Of a DNA stretch of 64,000 nucleotides, positions 1 to 9,452 are shown one piece after another (the first letter of the stretch is position 1; each line of letters begins with the position of its first letter). Origin of the DNA: Roseateles_B flavus (GTDB lineage Bacteria > Pseudomonadota > Gammaproteobacteria > Burkholderiales > Burkholderiaceae_C); contig NZ_JBDPZC010000001.1 in the NCBI RefSeq assembly GCF_039872765.1, forward strand, positions 930,001 to 994,000, read 5' to 3'. Position numbers and translations under genes: made by a program. The notes beneath the pieces are model-generated. The model had not been told where the DNA came from. It saw nothing but the letters and a program-made list of their open reading frames with translations, and made no database searches.

Positions 1-1647
1 CGGCAGGCCTGCCTCGGCCCAGTCCCGCAGCTGGCGGCAGGCGGCCTCCAGCACCCAGGCGTCGAGGGCGTTGATCAGGCCGCATTCCTCGGCCACGGGG
101 ATGAAGCGGTCCGGCGGCACCCAGCCTCGCACCGGATGAGGCCAGCGCAGCAGGACTTCCATGCCCAGCACGCGAGCGTCGGCCAGCGCGAGCTTGGGCT
201 GGAAATGCAGCTGCAGCTGGCCCGCGCTGAGGGCCTGGCGCAGCTCGGACTCCAGGTTCAGGCGTTCGTCCAGGGACTGATTCATGGACGCGAGGAAGTA
301 GCGGCTGCAGTTGCGGCCCGCCTGCTTGGCCTCGTACATGGCGATGTCCGCGTGCTTCAGCAGGGGCTCGAAGCTCTGCCCATCGTCGGGGCAGGTGCTG
401 ATGCCGATGCTGGCGCTGAGGTTGATCCGCATGCCGCTGTCCAGCTGCAAGGGGGCGGACAGCGCGGCATGCAGCTTCTGGGCCACGTGCAGCGCGTCCA
501 GCGCGTTGCAGCCGGGCAGCATCAGTACGAATTCATCGCCGCCCAGGCGCGCCAGAGTGTCAGAGTCGCGCAGCGCAGCGTTCAGGCGGCGGGCCACCTC
601 GCGCAGAACCTCGTCGCCCGCGGCATGGCCCAGCGAATCATTGACCGTCTTGAAGCGGTCCAGGTCCAGCAGCAGCAGGGACGAGGGCCGGTCCAGGCGT
701 TGCGACATCTGCAGGGCCTGCTGGGCGCGGTCGGTGAACAGCGTGCGGTTGGGCAGGCCGGTGACGCTGTCGTAGTAGGCCAGGCGCTCGATCTCCCGCT
801 GGCTGTCCTCGTGCTGAAGGGCCAGCTGGCACAGCTGGGCGCAGGCCTCCACCATGCGCCGGTGGAAGGACGCCACGCTGCGGACCTGGCGGTAGTACAG
901 CGCGAAGGTGGCGCGCACTGGGCCGTCCGCCAGGCTGATGGGCGTGGACCAGCAGGCGGCCAGGCCAAAGGACTGGGCGAGGGGGCGGTAGCGCTCCCAC
1001 AGCGGGTCGCTGGCGATGTCCCGCACCTCCACGGGCTCGCGCCGCCACGCCGCCGTGCCGCAGCTGCCGGCTTGCGGGCCGATGGGCTCGCCATCGATGG
1101 CACTGCTGAAGCTGGCCGGCAGGCTGGGTGCGGCCAGGGGATGGACCCGGCCCTCGCGGTCGATCTCCAGCACCGTGCAGATCACGCCGGCGTCCATGGC
1201 CTCGACTCGGCGGCACAGCAGGTCCATCACGACCTGCAGCGGGCGGCTGGAGGCCACCGCCTCCAGCACCTCGCGCTGAAGGATGTCGATGGCGTGGCGC
1301 TCGCGGCGCTCGTCCAGCGGGTTCAGCACCAGGGCCAGCAGGCCGTCGCTCCCGGCGGCCAGCGGGCGCAGCTGCGCCTCGACCTGCAGGGTGGCGCCAT
1401 CGGGCCCGCGCAGCGCCAGCTGGCGGGGCTCGCCCGGTGAGGCCTGCCAGTCCTGCCATTTGTCTTTGTCCAGGGCATGCACGCAGTCGAACAGCGTGGC
1501 CGCGGCGCCGACCCAGCGTCGGAAGCAGGCGCTGCCGCGCTGCAGGCGGCCGCGTGCATCGACCCAGGCCAGGCCAATGCCGGCGGCTTCAAGCGTCTGT
1601 TCCAGCAGGGCGCCGGGCGGCGGCGCGGGCTGGTCGGTGACTGTCAT
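1..1647 (-). CDS. GAF-GGDEF-EAL c-di-GMP signalling protein (C-terminus cut by window edge)
   Basis: The frame is open from an ATG at 1647 through the left edge, giving 549 visible codons. Residues about 1-100 look like a PAS-type input region. A GAF-like domain follows at about 110-250. The diguanylate cyclase domain has an intact GGDEF at residues 369-373, with the product-inhibition site RxxD (RDSD, 360-363) five residues upstream. The phosphodiesterase domain begins near 475 and carries the signature as EVLLRW (497-502) in place of EALLRW. It is cut before its metal-binding residues, so phosphodiesterase activity cannot be judged. No transmembrane segment is visible, so it is probably a soluble regulator that makes or breaks cyclic di-GMP. 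It stands alone; the next gene ends 214 bp upstream. Confidence 0.9.
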   Translation of the reverse strand, partial: MTVTDQPAPPPGALLEQTLEAAGIGLAWVDARGRLQRGSACFRRWVGAAATLFDCVHALDKDKWQDWQASPGEPRQLALRGPDGATLQVEAQLRPLAAGSDGLLALVLNPLDERRERHAIDILQREVLEAVASSRPLQVVMDLLCRRVEAMDAGVICTVLEIDREGRVHPLAAPSLPASFSSAIDGEPIGPQAGSCGTAAWRREPVEVRDIASDPLWERYRPLAQSFGLAACWSTPISLADGPVRATFALYYRQVRSVASFHRRMVEACAQLCQLALQHEDSQREIERLAYYDSVTGLPNRTLFTDRAQQALQMSQRLDRPSSLLLLDLDRFKTVNDSLGHAAGDEVLREVARRLNAALRDSDTLARLGGDEFVLMLPGCNALDALHVAQKLHAALSAPLQLDSGMRINLSASIGISTCPDDGQSFEPLLKHADIAMYEAKQAGRNCSRYFLASMNQSLDERLNLESELRQALSAGQLQLHFQPKLALADARVLGMEVLLRWPHPVRGWVPPDRFIPVAEECGLINALDAWVLEAACRQLRDWAEAGLP

Positions 1648-1861
1648 GGCATTTCTCCCTGGCCGATCCATCCATTGTGCGGGTCTTGATCCAGATCGCC
1701 TCGTGAGGTGAATCAAGAGAACGGCGCCGCCTGGACCCTCGACGAGGGACAGCGGCTGGGCTCAGGGGGCAGGGCGGGAGCGCACAGGGCCGGGCGCGGT
1801 CTTGGCGAGGGCGGCGGGGGGGCGCGGAGCGCTGCCTCGGGCAGCCACGCGCTGCGCGCCC

Positions 1862-2428
1862 TCAGGCCGCGGCCTGCGTCACCAGCAGGCCACCGCTGGT
1901 GAAGAACTGGCCGGCGCCCAGGTGGTGCAGGGCGCGGCGCTGCACCTCGAGCTGGTCCACCCAGCGGCCGTTGACGAAGGCCCAGTCCTCGGCCCAGGCG
2001 GACACCACCTCGGCCAGGAAGAGGTCATAGCGGTGCTCGACATAGGGCTCGGGATAGACCACGCATTCCAGCCAGGCCAGGCAGCCTTCGATCAGGGGGG
2101 CATCCACCTTCTGCCCGGGCTGGGCCTGGATGCCGAAGCGCTTGAACTTGTCGACCTCCCGGCCGCTGACATGGCCGACGTCGGCCGTCAGCTGGGCCTG
2201 GGCGGCGCAGGGCACGGCCAGGACGAACTCGCCGGAGGCATCGACCAGCTCGCGGGTGTAGGTGGCCTTGTCGATGACCACGGCCACCTTGGGCGGGCTG
2301 AAGTCCAGGGGCATGTTCCAGGCCGCCGCCATGACATCACGACGGCCCTCATGCTGGCTGCTGACCAGCACCGTGGGACCGTGGTTGAGCAATCGACTGA
2401 CTTGGCGGAGATCGACAGGAACGCGCAT
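1862..2428 (-). CDS. Flavin reductase-like FMN-binding protein
   Basis: The protein has 188 residues. It resembles the flavin reductase-like/FMN-binding split-barrel family: an N-terminal segment with PTVLVSSQHEGRRDVMAAAW, followed by a long beta-rich body with SGEFVLAVPC and YDLFLAEVVSAWAEDWAF. Members bind FMN and either reduce free flavin with NAD(P)H or act in small-molecule reduction; the substrate cannot be read from sequence. It is a single leftward gene with ATG at 2428. The 227 bp upstream, towards the neighbouring gene's stop at 2656, contain no other coding signal. The family is reasonably clear; the physiological role is unknown. Confidence 0.75.
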   Translation of the reverse strand: MRVPVDLRQVSRLLNHGPTVLVSSQHEGRRDVMAAAWNMPLDFSPPKVAVVIDKATYTRELVDASGEFVLAVPCAAQAQLTADVGHVSGREVDKFKRFGIQAQPGQKVDAPLIEGCLAWLECVVYPEPYVEHRYDLFLAEVVSAWAEDWAFVNGRWVDQLEVQRRALHHLGAGQFFTSGGLLVTQAAA

Positions 2429-2655
2429 GGAAGAAGGGGAACAGGCGGTACAGCTCAGGGCCTGCGTCAGGCCAAGCAGCGATTGTGCGCAGCCCCACTT
2501 CTGGCGTCAGGATCGAATGGCAAGAGGATGTAGCAAGGTGTTGCAAAAAGGATCGGGATTTGCCCGGGGTCAAGCCCCTGTTTGGGGGTTGGTGGCAGAA
2601 GTGTGTCGTTCGGGTGTCAATTTGGGCGCAGATCGCGCAAGCCGCGATGCGCCGC

Positions 2656-3978
2656 TCAGGGAACTCGGCGCGCGCCCTCGCTGCCCAGCGCTGCGGCCCA
2701 GAGCCCGTTGCGCACCCGCTCCTTGAGCTGCCGGCGCTGTTCGGCCTGGGTCTCGCAGCTCTGGCCGTCCCGGTTGCCGGGGTACTCCAGGTCCATCAGC
2801 CGCTGGCCGTCGGCGGCGCTGAGGCCCTTGACGAAGGCCAGGCGCTCGGCCCAGGGCGACTGCGCTCCCGCGCCCGCCAAGGCGGCCATGGCGGTAGCGA
2901 ACTTGTACTCGAGCAGGCCGGCCGAGGGGCTGCGCCAGAGGAGATCGGCAGCATGGACGCAGGTGGCCCTGCGCTGCGGCTGGGTCTCGCTGGCCTCGAG
3001 GCAGCTGCGGCCCAGCGCCAGCGCGCCGGCACTGCTGGGCCACGAGTAGTTCAGGCGGCTGATCAGGGCCAGGCCCTGCTGGAGGCCCAGGCCCGGAGGC
3101 TCCTGGTCCAGCAGGGGCAGCAGCAGGGCCTGGAAGTCCTCCAGGTAGCTGTTGGCGAAGCGGGTGTGGGCGATCGCGTCCCAGTCGAGCTCGGTGGCGT
3201 ACTGGCCGCTGGCGCGCGTGGGCAGCCAGGCCAGCAGGTTGCCGGGGTCCAGGGTACGCCAGTCTGTCATGGGGAGGGCGCTGCACAGGGCATTGAGCAC
3301 GCAGTCAGACCGAGCGACCTGCCAGGTCATGAAGATCAGCGGGTCTCGGCTGCTCTGGGCGAGGCTCAGCAGGTGCTGGAAGACGGCTGGCGCCTTGTCC
3401 TGATCGCTCATCGTGATCTGCAGGTAGTCGGCAGCGGCCTGGCTGCGCAGGTCGCCCCGCTGGCGCAGCTGCAGGATCCATTGCCGCTTCAGCCGGGAGT
3501 CGACGGCCAGCATGGCCTGCGTGCCGACCTCCCTGAGCATGGCGTCCCAGCGTGCGTGTGGGGCATCGCCGTCGAGCTTCTCCCCATCCAAGCGGAGGGG
3601 ATGGGCCCGCTCCAGCGCCTGCCGGACCTGCTGGTGGGCCTTCAGGCCGTGGGTGCACCATTGCTTCTCGATCTGGGCCAGTTGATCGGGGCTCAGGGGG
3701 GCAGGGTCGCGTGGCGCGGTGCCGGGATCGGCGGGGCGGGAGGCCGGGCGCGAGGGCGCCGAAGCTGGCAGGCCGGGCTGCTCTGCAGGCCCGGCAGGAG
3801 CTCGGCGGGTGGCTCTGGCGGCGCTCGGTGCCGGCTCGGCCGAGAGGCGGGGAGGGGCCTGGGTGTCTTCGTCCTCGCGTGGCCAGAGCCAGCCCAGGGC
3901 GACTGCCAGGCCCAGGGCTACGCCCAGGGTGCTCCAGCGTTGCAGCCATGGCCGCCGCGGCCTCGTCGTGTCCTTCAT
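2656..3978 (-). CDS. Hypothetical membrane-anchored protein
   Basis: The protein has 440 residues and I do not recognise it. A basic N-terminus (KDTTRPRRPWLQR) is followed by one hydrophobic segment at about residues 18-31, which fits an uncleaved signal anchor. A Pro/Ala/Arg-rich low-complexity linker covers about residues 40-95. The remaining 340 residues look alpha-helical, with many Leu/Ala/Gln and several scattered cysteines, which suggests a periplasmic helical domain. No catalytic motif is evident. Codon bias matches the neighbours, so it is likely a real gene. It lies between the flavin reductase-like gene and serB, 100 bp downstream of serB on the same strand. Function unassigned. 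Confidence 0.65.
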   Translation of the reverse strand: MKDTTRPRRPWLQRWSTLGVALGLAVALGWLWPREDEDTQAPPRLSAEPAPSAARATRRAPAGPAEQPGLPASAPSRPASRPADPGTAPRDPAPLSPDQLAQIEKQWCTHGLKAHQQVRQALERAHPLRLDGEKLDGDAPHARWDAMLREVGTQAMLAVDSRLKRQWILQLRQRGDLRSQAAADYLQITMSDQDKAPAVFQHLLSLAQSSRDPLIFMTWQVARSDCVLNALCSALPMTDWRTLDPGNLLAWLPTRASGQYATELDWDAIAHTRFANSYLEDFQALLLPLLDQEPPGLGLQQGLALISRLNYSWPSSAGALALGRSCLEASETQPQRRATCVHAADLLWRSPSAGLLEYKFATAMAALAGAGAQSPWAERLAFVKGLSAADGQRLMDLEYPGNRDGQSCETQAEQRRQLKERVRNGLWAAALGSEGARRVP

Positions 3979-4078
3979 GTGCGCATGCTAGCGCCTCAAG
4001 GGAGTGGGAGGGCATCGCCCGCAGGTGGGACGATGCGGCGCGGGCCGGGGCTCGCCCCACACGGGCGGCGCGGCGCGC

Positions 4079-4786
4079 TCAGCCCAGCACGTGCAGCAGC
4101 TGCTCCAGACCGCCTTCGTTGATGGCCACCATGGCCTGCTCGCGCACCCGCGGCTTGGCGTGGTAGGCCACCGAGAGGCCGGCCGCGCCCATCATGGGCA
4201 GGTCGTTGGCGCCGTCGCCCACGGCCATGCACTGGTGAGGCTGGGCGCCGATCTCGGCGGCGCACTGCAGCAGCATGCGTTTCTTCTCCTCGCCGTCGCA
4301 GATCTCGCCCCAGGCCTGCATCACCAGGCCGCCGGTCAGCAGGCCGTCGACGATCTCCAGCTCGTTGCTGCGCACGAAGTCCATGCCCAGCTCGGCCGCG
4401 ACATGGCGGGTGAAGTAGGTGAAGCCGCCGGAGACCAGCAGCAGCTTGAGCCCCGCCGCCTTCAGGGCCGCGCACAGCTCGCGGGCGCCGGGATTGAACT
4501 GCAGCCGCGTGGCCAGCACCTGCTCCAGCGCGCTTACCGGCACGCCCTTGAGCAGGGCCAGGCGGCGGCGCAGACTGTCCTTGAAGTCGGTGATCTCGCC
4601 GCGCATGGCCGCCTCGGTGATGGCCGCCACCTCGGCCTTCTTGCCCGCGGCCGCCGCGATCTCATCGATGCACTCGATGTTGATCAGGGTCGAATCCATG
4701 TCGAAGGCCGCCAGACGGAAATCAGCCAGGCGCAGCGGCGGCGTGAAGCCTTGGATGATCAGGGAGGACGGGGTCGGGGCGGTCAC
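4079..4786 (-). CDS. serB: Phosphoserine phosphatase SerB
   Basis: The enzyme hydrolyses O-phospho-L-serine to L-serine, the last step of serine biosynthesis. The HAD motifs are all present: motif I DMDSTLI, motif II LLLVSGGF, and motif III with GDGANDLPMM near the C-terminus. A GTG start at 4786 gives 235 residues, usual for the short betaproteobacterial form that lacks an ACT domain. The frame stays open to an ATG at 4933, but that would overlap the upstream gene (4863-5426) and add a non-conserved Arg-rich leader, so GTG is preferred. It ends a leftward run with mfd and a nucleotidyltransferase-like gene; 76 bp separate it from the latter. Confidence 0.93.
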   Translation of the reverse strand: MTAPTPSSLIIQGFTPPLRLADFRLAAFDMDSTLINIECIDEIAAAAGKKAEVAAITEAAMRGEITDFKDSLRRRLALLKGVPVSALEQVLATRLQFNPGARELCAALKAAGLKLLLVSGGFTYFTRHVAAELGMDFVRSNELEIVDGLLTGGLVMQAWGEICDGEEKKRMLLQCAAEIGAQPHQCMAVGDGANDLPMMGAAGLSVAYHAKPRVREQAMVAINEGGLEQLLHVLG

Positions 4787-4862
4787 GATGAATTCCGTGG
4801 GCAAGGTCTGTGGCGGCCCGCACCTTAGCACGCGCCCGGGGCGATAGGCGTTCCGTCGGGTT

Positions 4863-5426
4863 TCATCCTCGTGCAGCCTGACGCAGACCGGGCCAGCGCG
4901 TGAGGAAGGCCTTCTCCTGCAGCCGCCGTTCAAACAGCGCCGGGTCGACGCCCGGGCTCTTGCGCAGCACCCCGGCCATCAGGTCTTCCACCCCATGGGG
5001 CGCGACGAGATGCAGGCGGTCCCGGGCGTCCAGCCAGGCGCCCACGGCGGTGGCCGTCTCGGGCCAGGAAGCCAGCGCCGCCGCGAGATCGGCATGGGGC
5101 CGCCGGCCCGGCCGGGCTCCGGGCCAGCGATGCACGAAGGCCTGGTTGACGACTTCCCAAGGCAGGGGCAAGGCCGCGCGCAGCTGCCGGGCCAGGCAGG
5201 CGTCGTCGTCCGGCGCTGTGCGCTGCGGGCTGTGGTGGGCCAGGTCGATGTCTGCCAGCAGGTCGACATCCAGGCGCCGCCCGTGCAGGCGCTCCCACAC
5301 CACGTTGCGCACGGCGCCCGCCCCGATGCACCAGGAGCCCAGTCTCAGCAGGCGCGCGCAGCGCAGCGCCTGCATCAGCCAGTCCGTGTCCTGCAGCCAG
5401 GTCCGCAGGGTGTCCTCGGCCGGCAT
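4863..5426 (-). CDS. Nucleotidyltransferase family protein (NTP_transf_6/DUF925-like)
   Basis: The protein has 187 residues. The arrangement fits the NTP_transf_6/DUF925 group of nucleotidyltransferase-fold proteins: WCIGAGAVRNVVWERLHG, then an acidic pair (LLADIDLAHH) in the place of the DxD metal-binding residues, then a C-terminal helix-rich part with PHGVEDLMAGVLR. Related proteins are of unknown substrate. It starts 8 bp after the mfd stop codon on the same strand, so it is probably cotranscribed with mfd. Only the fold is inferred; the reaction is not known. Confidence 0.7.
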   Translation of the reverse strand: MPAEDTLRTWLQDTDWLMQALRCARLLRLGSWCIGAGAVRNVVWERLHGRRLDVDLLADIDLAHHSPQRTAPDDDACLARQLRAALPLPWEVVNQAFVHRWPGARPGRRPHADLAAALASWPETATAVGAWLDARDRLHLVAPHGVEDLMAGVLRKSPGVDPALFERRLQEKAFLTRWPGLRQAARG

Positions 5427-5434
5427 GCCCCGGC

Positions 5435-8400
5435 TCAGTCCTGCTTCAGCGGCGCGCCCAGCAGGCGCAGCACCTCGCGAATGGCCTGGGCGCGGTCCTT
5501 GGGGTCGCTGAGGGCCTTGTCGATGCGCAGCTTGTCATTGCCCACCAGCTTGATGTTGCGGTTCTTCTGCACCAGCTCGATCACGCGCATGGCGTCGATG
5601 GGCGGGTTGGGGCGGAAGTTGATGTTCATCACCGTGGGCGCGGCATCGATCTTCATCACGCCATAGGGCTTGGCCAGCACGCGCAGGCGGTGGGTGTCGA
5701 AGAGGGTCTGGCCCTGGGCGGGGAGCTTGCCGAAGCGGTCGGTGATCTCCTCCAGCATGGCGTCGATCTGCTCGGCCTTGTCCGCCGTGGCGAGGCGCTT
5801 GTAGAGCGAAAGGCGCACGTGGACGTCGCCGCAGTAGGCGTCAGGCAGCAGGGCGGGGGCGTGCAGGTTGATCTCGGTGTTGGCGCCGAACACGCCGCCC
5901 AGGGGCGAGAGCAGGTCGGGCTCCTTGCCGGCCTTCAGCGAGCGCACGGCCTCGGAGAGCATGTCGTTGTAGAGCTGGAAGCCCACCTCCATCATGTTGC
6001 CGCTCTGGTTCTCGCCCAGCACCTCACCGCAGCCGCGGATCTCGAGGTCATGCATGGCGAGGTAGAAGCCCGAGCCCAGCTCTTCCATCTGCTGGATGGC
6101 CTCCAGGCGCTGGGCCGCCTGCTTGGTGAGGCCTTCGACATCCGGCACCATCAGGTAGGCATAGGCCTGGTGGTGGGAGCGACCCACGCGGCCGCGCAGC
6201 TGGTGCAGCTGGGCGAGGCCGAACTTGTCGGCCCGGCTGATGACGATGGTGTTGGCGCTGGGCACGTCGATGCCGGTCTCGATGATGGTCGAGCACAGCA
6301 GCACGTTGTGCCGCCCGCCGACGAACTCGCGCATCACCCGCTCCAGCTCGCGCTCGGGCATCTGGCCATGAGCCACGACGATGCGGGCCTCTGGCACAAG
6401 CTCCTCGAGCTTCTGCTTGCGGTTCTCGATGGTCTCGACCTCGTTGTGCAGGAAGTAGACCTGGCCGCCGCGCTTCAACTCGCGCAGCACGGCCTCGCGG
6501 ATGGTGCCGCTGTTTTCGGTGCGCACAAAGGTCTTGATGGCCAGGCGGCGCTGCGGCGCGGTGGCGATCACGCTGAGGTCGCGCAGGCCTTCCAGCGCCA
6601 TGCCCAGCGTGCGCGGGATGGGCGTGGCAGTGAGGGTCAGCACGTCCACCTCGGCGCGCATGGCCTTCATCGCCTCCTTGTGGCGCACGCCGAAGCGGTG
6701 TTCCTCGTCGATCACCAGCAGGCCCAGTCGCTTGAACTTGACGTCCGGCGAGAGCAGCTTGTGGGTGCCGATGACGATGTCGATGCTGCCGTCCGCCAGG
6801 CCTTCCATCGCGGCCTTGATCTCCTTGGGCGAGCGGAAGCGGCTCATCTCGGCCACCTTCACCGGCCAGCGGCCGAAGCGGTCCGCGATGTTCTGGTAGT
6901 GCTGCTCGGCCAGCAGCGTGGTGGGCGCCAGCAGGGCCACCTGTTTGCCGCCCATCACGGCCACGAAGGCGGCGCGCAGGGCCACCTCGGTCTTGCCGAA
7001 GCCCACGTCGCCGCAGACCAGGCGGTCCATGGGCTTGGGCGAGATCATGTCCTGGATCACCGCATGGATGGCGGCGCGCTGGTCCGGCGTCTCCTCGAAG
7101 CCGAAGGAGGCGGCGAAGGCCTCGTAGTCATGCGGCGAGTAGCGGAAGGCGTGGCCCTCTCGCGCCGCGCGGCGCGCGTAGAGGTTGAGCAGCTCGGCCG
7201 CGGTGTCGCGCACCTGCTCGGCGGCCTTGCGCTTGGCCTTTTCCCATTGCGCCGAGCCCAGCTTGTGCAGCGGCGCTTCCTCGGCAGACACGCCCGTGTA
7301 GCGGCTGATCAGGTGCAGCTGCGCCACGGGCACGTAGAGCGTGGCCTTGTCCGCGTACTCGAGGTGCAGGAACTCGCTGGGGCCGTCGCCCAGGTCGATG
7401 TTGATCAGCCCCTGGTAGCGGCCGATGCCGTGGTTCATGTGCACCACGGGGTCGCCGACCTTGAGCTCGGAGAGGTCCTTGATCAGCGCATTGACGTCGC
7501 TGACCAGCTCCTGCTTGCGCCGCCGCCGCGTGGTGGGCGTGGTGGCGAAGAGCTCGGTCTCGGTCAGGAACTGGATCGCGATGCCCTGGGGCGCCGCCTC
7601 CGGCTCGTGCCAGAAGAAGCCCGCAGCCAGCGGGGCGGCGGTGATGGCGAACTTCTCGTCGGAGGACTGGAACTCGGCCAGGCTCGCCACGGAGGGCGGA
7701 TCGATCTTGTTGTCCCGCAGCAGCTCCAGCAGGCTCTCGCGCCGGCCCTCGCTCTCGGCCACGATGAGCACGCGGTGCGGCGTGGTCTTCAGGTGCGAGG
7801 CCAGGCGGGCCAGGGGCTCCTGGGCACCGCGCTCGACGCTGATGTCGGGCAGGGGCCGGGCATAGTCCACGGCCTCGGCGCCGCGCACGCTGAACACGGC
7901 CCGCGTGCGCGTGGCGCCGAAGAAGTCCTCGACGCGCAGGAAGATCTCCTCGGGCGGCAGCAGCGGCCGCTCGGGGTCGTGCTGCAGGAAGCGGTGGCGC
8001 TCGCGGGTGTCGGTCCAGAAGCGGTGGAGGGCCTCGTCGACCTCGCCGTGCAGTACCAGGGCGCCGTCCTCGGGCACGAAGTCGAAGAAGCTGGCCGTCT
8101 GCTCGAAGAAGAGCGGCAGGTAGTACTCGATGCCGGCGGTGGCGAGGCCCGTGGCCATGTCCTTGTAGAGCCGGGACCTGCTGGGGTCGCCGTCCATCTT
8201 CTCGCGCCAGCGGGCGCGGAAGGCCTGGCGGGCGGCCTCGTCCATGGGGAACTCGCGGCCGGGCAGCAGGCGCACCTCGGGCACGGGGTAGAGGCTGCGC
8301 TGGCTGTCGGGGTCGAAGGTGCGGATGGAGTCGACCTCGTCACCGAAGAGATCCACCCGGTAGGGCACGGGCGAGCCCATGGGGAAGAGGTCGATCAGGC

Positions 8401-8920
8401 CGCCGCGCACCGCGAACTCGCCCGGCGAGACCACCTGCGAGACATGCGCATAGCCGCCCAGCACCAGCTGCGCCTTCAGCGCGGACTCGTCCAGGCGCTG
8501 CTTCTGCTTGAACTGGAAGGTGGTGGCCGCCAGGAAGGAGGGCGGGGCGAGGCGCGTCAGCGCGGTGCTGGCGGGCAGCAGGACCACGTCGACGTCGCGC
8601 TCCTCGCGCGGCCTGCCCTTGGACTGCAGCAGGCGCCACAGCGTGGCCAGGCGCTCGGAGATGAGGTCCTGGTGCGGGCTGAAGGTGTCGTAGGGCAGGG
8701 TCTCCCAGTCTGGGAAGACGGCCACGCGCAGCTCCGGCGCGAAGAACTTGAGCTCGTCCTCCAGGCGCTGGGTGTCACCGGGCTCCGCCGTGACGATGGT
8801 GCACAGCCGGCCGGACTCCAGCTGCTGGCGGCAGAAGCGGGCCAGCAGCAGGGCGTCGGCCGAGCCCGGCGGGCGGGGCAGCGAGAACTTCTTTCCGGGA
8901 GCGATCAGGGGCAGTTGCAT
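5435..8920 (-). CDS. mfd: Transcription-repair coupling factor Mfd
   Basis: The protein has 1161 residues, the usual length for Mfd. It removes RNA polymerase stalled at DNA lesions and recruits UvrA. Visible modules are an N-terminal UvrB-homology region (residues about 1-330), an RNA polymerase-interaction domain containing GDPVVHMNHGIGRYQGL (about 490-510), and a superfamily 2 helicase core. The core has Walker A GDVGFGKT near residue 635, the DEEH box near 737, and motif VI in QLRGRVGRSHHQAYAY. The C-terminal TRCF domain follows. ATG at 8920 is the first start in frame. It heads the leftward run mfd, nucleotidyltransferase, serB. It faces a rightward small gene across 232 bp. Confidence 0.97.
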   Translation of the reverse strand: MQLPLIAPGKKFSLPRPPGSADALLLARFCRQQLESGRLCTIVTAEPGDTQRLEDELKFFAPELRVAVFPDWETLPYDTFSPHQDLISERLATLWRLLQSKGRPREERDVDVVLLPASTALTRLAPPSFLAATTFQFKQKQRLDESALKAQLVLGGYAHVSQVVSPGEFAVRGGLIDLFPMGSPVPYRVDLFGDEVDSIRTFDPDSQRSLYPVPEVRLLPGREFPMDEAARQAFRARWREKMDGDPSRSRLYKDMATGLATAGIEYYLPLFFEQTASFFDFVPEDGALVLHGEVDEALHRFWTDTRERHRFLQHDPERPLLPPEEIFLRVEDFFGATRTRAVFSVRGAEAVDYARPLPDISVERGAQEPLARLASHLKTTPHRVLIVAESEGRRESLLELLRDNKIDPPSVASLAEFQSSDEKFAITAAPLAAGFFWHEPEAAPQGIAIQFLTETELFATTPTTRRRRKQELVSDVNALIKDLSELKVGDPVVHMNHGIGRYQGLINIDLGDGPSEFLHLEYADKATLYVPVAQLHLISRYTGVSAEEAPLHKLGSAQWEKAKRKAAEQVRDTAAELLNLYARRAAREGHAFRYSPHDYEAFAASFGFEETPDQRAAIHAVIQDMISPKPMDRLVCGDVGFGKTEVALRAAFVAVMGGKQVALLAPTTLLAEQHYQNIADRFGRWPVKVAEMSRFRSPKEIKAAMEGLADGSIDIVIGTHKLLSPDVKFKRLGLLVIDEEHRFGVRHKEAMKAMRAEVDVLTLTATPIPRTLGMALEGLRDLSVIATAPQRRLAIKTFVRTENSGTIREAVLRELKRGGQVYFLHNEVETIENRKQKLEELVPEARIVVAHGQMPERELERVMREFVGGRHNVLLCSTIIETGIDVPSANTIVISRADKFGLAQLHQLRGRVGRSHHQAYAYLMVPDVEGLTKQAAQRLEAIQQMEELGSGFYLAMHDLEIRGCGEVLGENQSGNMMEVGFQLYNDMLSEAVRSLKAGKEPDLLSPLGGVFGANTEINLHAPALLPDAYCGDVHVRLSLYKRLATADKAEQIDAMLEEITDRFGKLPAQGQTLFDTHRLRVLAKPYGVMKIDAAPTVMNINFRPNPPIDAMRVIELVQKNRNIKLVGNDKLRIDKALSDPKDRAQAIREVLRLLGAPLKQD

Positions 8921-9152
8921 GGGGCGCTACAAACAGGAACAGCCCCTCTCGGGGGCTGGGCGGATTGTAGGGAGCGGGGCCGCCAAAACTGTCAGCAGGG
9001 GCGATGCGCGTGGCGCAGGTCACGGCCGGCGGAGGGGGGCATGCGGGCGGGCCGCCACAGGCGCTGGCGGGATTCAGCCACAGTCGGGCTAAAATAACGA
9101 GTTGACCCGCGAAAAGCTGCCGTCATCAATTTACAACCCTTCTGGAGCCACC

Positions 9153-9320
9153 ATGGGCAACAAGATCGTCACCGAGGCCGACAAGCGCGCCGCCCCCCGT
9201 CCCGTCCCCGCCAACGGCGTGAGCTTCACGCACGGTCGCGGCAACTGCACCAGCCTGGAGCGCGGCACCCACACCCGCAGCAAGAAGAACCCCGGCAAGC
9301 GCACCCACAAGGGCGGCTGA
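9153..9320 (+). CDS. Small basic protein of unknown function (55 aa)
   Basis: The protein has 55 residues and is strongly basic, rich in Lys, Arg, Gly, Thr and His, with one cysteine and no hydrophobic segment. ATG at 9153 is preceded by CTGGAG, a fair ribosome-binding site, 4 bases upstream. A TTG at 9102 in the same frame has no such support. A strong rho-independent terminator lies 26 bp after the stop, so the gene is a monocistronic unit. Composition suggests nucleic-acid or ribosome binding, but this is only an inference and no family is recognised. Confidence 0.6.
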   Translation: MGNKIVTEADKRAAPRPVPANGVSFTHGRGNCTSLERGTHTRSKKNPGKRTHKGG

Positions 9321-9346
9321 TCGACCGGCGGTCTCAAGACTGCATG

Positions 9347-9373
9347 ACGGCGCCTGCAAAGGCGCCGTTTCCG
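9347..9373 (+). terminator. Rho-independent terminator after the 55-aa gene
   Basis: Perfect 8-bp stem (ACGGCGCC and GGCGCCGT) with a 6-base loop TGCAAA, followed by the T-rich tail TTCCGTTT. It lies between the small basic gene and the next rightward gene. Confidence 0.8.
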
Positions 9374-9452
9374 TTTCTGAGCCTGGCTTGCCTTCGCGGC
9401 CGGACTCGTTTCTCATCCCCACTGGGTTATCGCCACGCCCCTGAGGACCTCC

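Noticed and set aside
145..165. EVL in place of EAL as evidence of an inactive phosphodiesterase
   Set aside because: Valine at this position occurs in active enzymes, and the remaining catalytic residues are outside the window.
1648..1861. Possible small gene between the first two genes
   Set aside because: No frame with a start site and coding-like bias; a plus-strand frame from 1708 is a GC-rich artefact.
4787..4933. Longer N-terminus for SerB
   Set aside because: The extension overlaps the upstream gene and has Arg-rich non-conserved sequence. GTG at 4786 gives the family length.
5690..9097. Long plus-strand open frame opposite mfd
   Set aside because: Mirror frame of mfd. The product is low-complexity and lacks any family feature; the minus strand encodes full Mfd motifs.
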